DNA of 10,355 nt from Petrocella sp024636985. GTDB taxonomy: Bacteria > Bacillota > Clostridia > Lachnospirales > Vallitaleaceae. The stretch is from positions 1 through 10,355 of the forward strand of contig JAGXFY010000097.1 of NCBI GenBank assembly GCA_024636985.1, read 5' to 3'. Every line of letters begins with the position of its first letter. The first letter of the stretch is position 1. Made by a program: the position numbers and the translations under genes. Under the pieces are notes generated by a model that saw nothing but the letters and a program-made list of their open reading frames with translations, ran no database searches and was not told where the DNA came from. Shown here one piece after another: positions 5,987 to 10,355 of this stretch.

Positions 5987-7469
5987 TCAAATCATTCCTT
6001 TCAAATTTGAATTCAACACAGGTGCCTGCACCTTTTTTGCTCATCATTTTAAAGGATCCTTTATGTTGGTACATGATCATGAAACGATGGTAAACATTGC
6101 TAATACCGATACTATGGTGTTTCATTTCCGTAAAACTAAGTACTTCCTTTAAACGTCTAGGCGTCATGCCAATACCTGTATCGGTAATACGTAAAGTAAT
6201 CCATTCCTTACCATCAATTTCTCGACTTTTAATCTTAATGCGTATCTTACCACCTTCAACCTTCGGCTCAATGCCATGAATAATGGTATTTTCAATAATG
6301 GGTTGTAGCATAAATATAGGTACACTCACGGATTTAGTACCATGATCTGCAATAATTTGATATGTCAGACGCTCCTTGAATCTAAATTTTTGCAAATAAA
6401 TATATTCTTCTGTTATCCATAATTCTTCTTGAAGGTGTATGACAGAAGACTGATTCTTTAATTTATATCGGAAAAGATTGGATAAAGCCTGAATGAGTTT
6501 CGTGGTATCTTCCGCTTCTTCAAACATGGCCGTTCTAGATATGGTATTTAAAGTGTTAAATAAGAAGTGTGGGTTAATCTGAGATTGTAGTGCCTCAAAT
6601 TGAGATTCTCTAAGCAGTTGTTCCATATGAACCACTTCAAGTTCTTCTTCATGAAGACGTTTTTCTATAACGACTTTTTCTTTTAAGTCATTTACATATC
6701 GACGAATATTATGGCTCATTGTATTAAAGGAATCCGCTAGAATACCTACTTCATCTTTTGAAACAATGGCGATAGGTTCGACGTTAAGATCCCCTGAAGC
6801 GATACGCATCGAATTGGTTGCAAGATTCTTAATTGGGTTTATAAAAGAATTAACAAAAAACAAACCGATAAACATAGTAAATAGCGCACTTATGGCAATT
6901 AGAAAAATTGAAATCTGTCGCATAACCATGGCCTCATTTGCCAGTTTGTTATACAAAGCATTACCTTCTCTTAGGCTCAAGTATAAAAGATCTTCAACAT
7001 AGGAAAGAACATAGATTTCAATCCGTTCTCCTTCATAGAAGGCATTAAAATACGTAGGTACATTTTGCTCTCTTTCCTCTATCGCCTGATCCCAATTCTC
7101 ATACATTGCTTCGGATGCATTGCGTATAGCAACAATGATGAAATAGGCATCCGTGGAGGTTAAGGACGCTTCAAGCTCATCGATTTTAGCCATGAGTTCC
7201 ATTTTTTTTTGCGCATACGTATTTTTATCTTCAAGTTCAAGCTCTCTTAAATAGCTTGCTACCAACCCTTTACTTTCGCTTGTTATAACCAATAGACTAT
7301 TAATACTGTAGTAGTTGGTCATCGTGGCATCAAACTGGTCTACAATCCTGTAATTGTTATTATTCAAATATAAATTAAAAAGACTTATAATGGCTATTAC
7401 AATAAAAAAGTACAATATCAGCTTTATTTTTATCGATAAGTGTAGCCAAAAGTCTTTAAGTCTCTTCAT
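5973..7469 (-). CDS. Sensor histidine kinase, YesM/LytS-type (HisKA_7TM-less, His_kinase family)
   Basis: This is a membrane sensor kinase that phosphorylates the adjacent AraC-type regulator; it has 498 residues from the chosen start. TM1 is about 13-35 and TM2 about 185-208. They flank a roughly 150-residue extracellular region that looks almost wholly helical and resembles no sensor domain I can name. A HAMP linker (about 207-260) and coiled coil follow. The phospho-acceptor is His301 in QSQINPHFLFNTLN. The ATP-binding domain has the N box LQPIIENTIIHG (Asn393), the G1 box DTGIGM (430-435) and GISNVYHRF (455-463). ATG 7469 is preferred because AAAGGA lies 9 nt before it. The alternative ATG 7502 would be only about 8 nt from the predicted transcription start. 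Its operon partner DctP2 may deliver the ligand signal. Confidence 0.95.
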   Translation of the reverse strand: MKRLKDFWLHLSIKIKLILYFFIVIAIISLFNLYLNNNNYRIVDQFDATMTNYYSINSLLVITSESKGLVASYLRELELEDKNTYAQKKMELMAKIDELEASLTSTDAYFIIVAIRNASEAMYENWDQAIEEREQNVPTYFNAFYEGERIEIYVLSYVEDLLYLSLREGNALYNKLANEAMVMRQISIFLIAISALFTMFIGLFFVNSFINPIKNLATNSMRIASGDLNVEPIAIVSKDEVGILADSFNTMSHNIRRYVNDLKEKVVIEKRLHEEELEVVHMEQLLRESQFEALQSQINPHFLFNTLNTISRTAMFEEAEDTTKLIQALSNLFRYKLKNQSSVIHLQEELWITEEYIYLQKFRFKERLTYQIIADHGTKSVSVPIFMLQPIIENTIIHGIEPKVEGGKIRIKIKSREIDGKEWITLRITDTGIGMTPRRLKEVLSFTEMKHHSIGISNVYHRFMIMYQHKGSFKMMSKKGAGTCVEFKFERNDLNGKI

Positions 7470-7478
7470 AAGTATTCG

Positions 7479-7484
7479 TCCTTT
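7479..7484 (-). promoter_or_regulatory. Ribosome binding site that fixes the kinase start
   Basis: AAAGGA on the minus strand lies 9 nt upstream of the ATG at 7469. The in-frame ATG at 7502 has AAAGG only 3 nt away, which is too close, and sits almost at the predicted 5' end of the mRNA. Confidence 0.7.
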
Positions 7485-7516
7485 CAAGTAAGATATATTC
7501 ATTCACCTTTATACAT

Positions 7517-7545
7517 ATTATACTTTCTATCTATGGTATGGTCAA
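7517..7545 (-). promoter_or_regulatory. Sigma-A-type promoter of the kinase-regulator-dctP2 operon
   Basis: On the minus strand, TTGACC (7545-7540), a 17-bp spacer and a perfect TATAAT (7522-7517) make a near-consensus housekeeping promoter. Transcription would start near 7510, leaving a leader of about 40 nt before the ATG at 7469. The strength of the match suggests steady expression without an activator, as expected for a sensor module that must exist before induction. Confidence 0.85.
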
Positions 7546-7624
7546 TCCTACCCCTCATAGGAACAATCTCATACTATTTTATTCATCACTTCATCCTATA
7601 ACCCTTGCCTATACTAAACAATAA

Positions 7625-7656
7625 GCATTTTTTGACAAAGTGTGCATTTTTTGACA
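7625..7656 (+). repeat. Perfect 13-bp tandem direct repeat, candidate activator operator
   Basis: GCATTTTTTGACA occurs at 7625-7637 and again at 7644-7656, an identical pair with a 19-bp period. A third, imperfect copy (TCATTTTTGAC) is at 7672-7682, ending 13 bp before the MFS -10 box. AraC-family regulators commonly bind asymmetric direct-repeat half-sites just upstream of weak -35 regions, so this is a good candidate site for the adjacent response regulator. The repeats are read directly; the binding protein is inferred. Confidence 0.65.
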
Positions 7657-7692
7657 TTACTTTTTTCTTATTCATTTTTGACTTTTCTTTTA

Positions 7693-7701
7693 TGTTATAA
7701 T
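7693..7701 (+). promoter_or_regulatory. Extended -10 promoter of the MFS gene
   Basis: TGTTATAAT matches the extended -10 form TGN-TATAAT. At the right spacing (16-18 bp) there is only a T-rich stretch with no -35 match. The nearest TTGACT is 12 bp away, too close to pair with it. An extended -10 with a poor -35 and repeats just upstream fits an activator-dependent promoter, with transcription starting near 7708. Confidence 0.6.
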
Positions 7702-7804
7702 TGGTTACAATGTCAACACTATGAAGATACAAAGTAATTAGTATTGGCACATTCATGTATAACATTTTATAAAATAGAATTCATCACTATCGGAGGAAAC
7801 ACTT

Positions 7805-9010
7805 ATGGCTAAACCGTCATTTTATTCACAACTGGATGCACGTAACAAATATATATTACTCTGCTGTTTTTTCGTCTTTGCAGTTAATGGCTTGTATGGT
7901 ATGATTCTTGGCTCTTTGTTACCACTCATTAGTAATGCCTACAATCTGAACAACACTATAAGTGGTGGCCTCATATCTGCCCATCAAGTCGGTAATCTTA
8001 TTGCCGGCTTTATTGCTGGCGTTCTCCCCCTATATTTAGGTAGGAAAAAAGCTGTCATTTTTATGTGCGCCTTTGTCGTCATGGGCTTCTTAATCATGAT
8101 TCTAACCGGTAATCCTGTACTTCTAATCTTAGGCTTTCTTTTTACCGGTTTAAGTCGAGGCAGTATCTCCAACTTTAACAATACCATGGTCAATGAAATC
8201 TCAAACAGCAGTTCAGCAGCTTTAAATATATTACATAGTATTTTTGCCATTGGTGCATTGCTGGCGCCATTCCTTGTTATATTCTCAACCAAACTTACCG
8301 GTGACTTTGGATGGAAGTTATCTGCTATTGTCATTATCGTCTTAGCCATCATATCTATGATCCTGTTTTCTAGAATGGATATGGACGATTCTGTAAGAAT
8401 CAAACAAAAAACGGATAAGTCTTATGTTTTTATCAAAGATCGTAAATTTCAAATTGGTGCCGGTATTCTTTTCTTCTACCTCTGTTGCGAAGCCACAATC
8501 AATGGGTGGATGGTTAAGTACTTTATCGATTCAGGTATTATGTCCATACAGTATGCGCAGATGCTTGCCTCATTATTATGGGTCGTTATTTTAGCAGGAA
8601 GGTTGACCACCGCTTTTATCGGCGAACGCATTCCCAAAAAAATAACATTAACCGTTTTAAGTGCAGGTACCGTTATATTTTACATATTATTACTCTCAAC
8701 AAGGAATGTTACCACCATTACTTTTGCGATTATGGGTCTTGGCTTTTCTATGGCAGGCATCTATCCCACCACAGTATCAACCCTCGGTGGTATCATCAAA
8801 ACCTATCCTATGTCCATGGGTGTCCTCTTAATGATTGGGGGCAGTGGTGCTATCATCATGCCCATTATTACAGGGGCTCTTGCTGATGGCTTTGGTGTCC
8901 TAGCAGGTATGAGCGCGATTATTGTTGCAACCCTAATGATGCTTGTTTTTGTCGGCTTATATGTCTTTGATAAATCTAAACCAAGTAGACTTCCATTAGA
9001 AACACCCTAG
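7805..9010 (+). CDS. Major facilitator superfamily transporter
   Basis: This is a 401-residue integral-membrane secondary transporter with about 12 hydrophobic segments. They form two groups of six around a charged central loop (about 189-214, with DMDDSVRIKQKTDK). The loop between segments 2 and 3 has LGRKK (78-82), a variant of MFS motif A. NILHSIFAIGALLAPF (141-156) resembles the motif of fucose-permease-like (FHS) MFS proteins, so a sugar or sugar-acid substrate is possible but unproven. GGAGG lies 8 nt before the ATG, which fixes the start. The gene is transcribed away from the kinase gene and ends at a strong terminator, so it is probably monocistronic. The repeats ahead of its promoter suggest control by the neighbouring regulator. 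It could equally be an unrelated exporter. The substrate is unknown. Confidence 0.9.
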   Translation: MAKPSFYSQLDARNKYILLCCFFVFAVNGLYGMILGSLLPLISNAYNLNNTISGGLISAHQVGNLIAGFIAGVLPLYLGRKKAVIFMCAFVVMGFLIMILTGNPVLLILGFLFTGLSRGSISNFNNTMVNEISNSSSAALNILHSIFAIGALLAPFLVIFSTKLTGDFGWKLSAIVIIVLAIISMILFSRMDMDDSVRIKQKTDKSYVFIKDRKFQIGAGILFFYLCCEATINGWMVKYFIDSGIMSIQYAQMLASLLWVVILAGRLTTAFIGERIPKKITLTVLSAGTVIFYILLLSTRNVTTITFAIMGLGFSMAGIYPTTVSTLGGIIKTYPMSMGVLLMIGGSGAIIMPIITGALADGFGVLAGMSAIIVATLMMLVFVGLYVFDKSKPSRLPLETP

Positions 9011-9040
9011 CATATACAAACACCCACGTTTTTATCAAAA

Positions 9041-9088
9041 GAAGACAGCCACCAAGTATTATGGACTTGGTGGCTGCCTTCTTTTTTT
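9041..9088 (+). terminator. Bidirectional intrinsic terminator between the MFS gene and ptsI
   Basis: A 17-bp stem (9041-9057 with 9065-9081) and 7-nt loop are followed on the plus strand by seven T residues (9082-9088). The single irregular pair (9045/9077) is A-C in the plus transcript but a G-U wobble in the minus one. On the minus strand the stem is followed by TTTT, so it can also end ptsI transcription. Confidence 0.93.
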
Positions 9089-9112
9089 GTATAGGGAGGA
9101 TGATGTGTTACA

Positions 9113-10354
9113 TTACAAAGCAGTCAAATCTAAGCCTTTTAAGACTTCTCGCACATCGCCTGCTTTGCTAAGGGCTTCTACAACCTCTATTCCTTGAGTG
9201 GATGACATCTGGGAAATGGTCCACTTAACTTCCGGAATAAGGGCTACTGACATACTCAGCTTACAAATACCAATACCTAACCAGTAAGGTAGTAGCTTTA
9301 TATCTGCAGCGGCTTCACCGCATATGCTGACTGAAATATTTTCTTTTCTTGCTGCTTCTGCTATAATTTTCATGTTTCTTAGTACGGCAGGATCATATTG
9401 GGAATATAAGGCCGCAATTTTCAAGTTGGAGCGGTCCACTGCCATGGTATATTGAATCAAATCGTTGGTTCCGATAGAGAAAAAATCCACTTCTTTCGCA
9501 AACACATCGGCCATGACAACAGCGGCGGGGGTTTCTATCATGATACCCACTTCAATAGCTTTGTCATATGTTTTTCCTTCAAAATCTAATGCTTGCTTGC
9601 AGGTCTCCAAAATACTTTTTGCTTGTCTAATCTCCGTCAGACTGGCAATCATTGGAAACATGATTTTGATTTTGCCATGGACACTGGCTCTAAGTATAGC
9701 TCTAAGCTGTGTCTTGAAAATCTCAACTTCTTCAAGACATAAACGAATGCCACGATAACCAAGAAACGGATTATCTTCCTTTGGTATATCAAATAGTGGG
9801 CTTTCTTTATCGCCACCTATATCCAAGGTACGAATGGTAACATACCCTTGAGACATAGCTGTGGTTATTTTTTTGTAAATCTCATATTGCTCGTCCTCTG
9901 TTGGCAAACGGTCTTGATCCATGAAAATGAATTCGGTTCTAAAGAGACCAACACTCCTAGCATCACTTTTAACAATAAAATCAAGATCTTTGATCTGACT
10001 GATATTCGCAATCAGTTCTACTTCTATATGATCTTGGGTTTTACATGTCTTGCCTCTCAGACTGGCATACTTTTCTTCTTCTAAAATCAGTAGCCTTTCT
10101 TTCTCATGATAGACATCTAGACAATTCTGATCCGGACCTACAATAACGCTGCCTTCTCGACCATCAAAAACTACCTCATCCCCATCTTTTAACAAAGAAG
10201 TTCCTTTTTCTATGACCACATAAGGAATCTTGAGTAATGTTGCAATAATTGCTGAATGGGCTGTTTTTCCACCTACTTCTGTTATGATGCCTTTAACATA
10301 TTTGGTCTCAAGGGTGGATGTTTGTGATGGTGTCAAATCATGGGCAACCAACAC
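9113..10354 (-). CDS. ptsI: PTS Enzyme I (phosphoenolpyruvate-protein phosphotransferase), 5' end missing
   Basis: Enzyme I is the cytoplasmic first step of the sugar phosphotransferase system: it takes phosphate from PEP and passes it to HPr. The 413 residues here are the C-terminal part. About 156 N-terminal residues, including most of the HPr-binding domain, lie beyond the right edge, so the total would be a normal 570 or so. The phospho-histidine is His33 of the fragment in GGKTAHSAI. The PEP-binding barrel shows GLFRTEF (Arg139), RTLDIGGDK (Arg175), GIMIETPAA (Glu274), SIGTNDLIQYTMAVDR (293-308) and the active-site Cys345 in SICGEAAAD. All key residues are present, so it looks functional. 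The frame is open through the window edge; the GTG at 10354 is not a real start. No link to the uronate genes is evident beyond proximity. Confidence 0.96.
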   Translation of the reverse strand: MLVAHDLTPSQTSTLETKYVKGIITEVGGKTAHSAIIATLLKIPYVVIEKGTSLLKDGDEVVFDGREGSVIVGPDQNCLDVYHEKERLLILEEEKYASLRGKTCKTQDHIEVELIANISQIKDLDFIVKSDARSVGLFRTEFIFMDQDRLPTEDEQYEIYKKITTAMSQGYVTIRTLDIGGDKESPLFDIPKEDNPFLGYRGIRLCLEEVEIFKTQLRAILRASVHGKIKIMFPMIASLTEIRQAKSILETCKQALDFEGKTYDKAIEVGIMIETPAAVVMADVFAKEVDFFSIGTNDLIQYTMAVDRSNLKIAALYSQYDPAVLRNMKIIAEAARKENISVSICGEAAADIKLLPYWLGIGICKLSMSVALIPEVKWTISQMSSTQGIEVVEALSKAGDVREVLKGLDLTAL

Positions 10355-10355
10355 A

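Larger units (their letters stand above)
7470..7804. other. Divergent intergenic region between the kinase and MFS genes
   Basis: This stretch of about 335 bp holds the kinase promoter (7517-7545), a set of direct repeats (7625-7683), the MFS promoter (7693-7701) and about 95 nt of MFS leader. The part at 7546-7620 is CT-rich on the plus strand, and I see no gene, RNA structure or clear operator in it. A 12-bp AT palindrome (7764-7775) lies in the MFS leader and may be chance. No convincing small ORF with a ribosome binding site was seen. Confidence 0.6.

Noticed and set aside
7470..7502. Longer kinase starting at ATG 7502 (509 residues)
   Set aside because: The predicted transcript would begin only about 8 nt upstream, the AAAGG there is too close to the ATG, and ATG 7469 has a well-spaced site.
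7678..7701. TTGACT with TATAAT as a standard -35/-10 promoter of the MFS gene
   Set aside because: The spacer is only 12 bp, too short for sigma-A. The extended -10 reading with an activator is preferred.
7692..7775. Inverted octamer ATGTTATA/TATAACAT (7692-7699 and 7758-7765) and AT palindrome 7764-7775
   Set aside because: Such short AT-only symmetries are expected by chance in this base composition, and one arm overlaps the -10 box.
7984..8403. 139-codon open frame on the minus strand inside the MFS gene
   Set aside because: It lies wholly antisense to a clear membrane transporter gene, has no ribosome binding site or recognisable domain, and its composition is that of a reverse-complemented hydrophobic gene.

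Overview
This window is AT-rich, with clostridial-style Shine-Dalgarno sites (AGGAGG, AAAGGAG) and sigma-A-type promoters (TTGACC-17-TATAAT). The genes are firmicute in character: lipoprotein substrate-binding proteins, a YesM/YesN-like two-component pair and a PTS Enzyme I. It most likely comes from an anaerobic member of the Clostridia (Lachnospirales/Vallitalea-like). That placement is an inference from style and gene content, not from a marker gene.

Layout. Almost everything from 1 to 7502 reads on the minus strand. In transcription order it holds a sensor histidine kinase (7469-5973), an AraC-type response regulator (5986-4388), an extra TRAP substrate-binding lipoprotein here called DctP2 (4410-3394), a second such lipoprotein DctP1 (3209-2142), the small TRAP membrane subunit DctQ (1990-1454), the large TRAP permease DctM (1454-159), and the first 39 codons of kduI (117-1, cut by the window edge). 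A divergent MFS transporter gene (7805-9010, plus strand) starts about 330 bp from the kinase. It converges on the C-terminal three quarters of ptsI (10354-9113, minus strand, cut by the window edge), and a strong two-way terminator at 9041-9088 separates them.

How it fits together. KduI isomerises 5-keto-4-deoxyuronate, formed from the unsaturated uronic acids released by pectin or glycosaminoglycan lyases. Its position directly behind dctM suggests that the TRAP transporter brings in a uronate or an unsaturated (oligo)uronide. The kinase, regulator and DctP2 genes overlap one another by 14 and 23 bp and share one near-consensus promoter. DctP2 is about 58% identical to DctP1 by hand count but has no membrane partner of its own. 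The most interesting reading is a sensory module in which DctP2 is not a transport component but an extracellular ligand-presenting subunit of the kinase, while DctP1 serves the transporter. The AraC-type regulator would then switch on dctP1QM-kduI and perhaps the MFS gene.

Non-coding signals include a 13-bp perfect direct repeat (period 19 bp) upstream of the MFS promoter, a candidate dctP1 promoter with a TGACA element at the same distance from its -10 box, a GNRA-capped hairpin between dctP1 and dctQ, and a hairpin just after dctP2.
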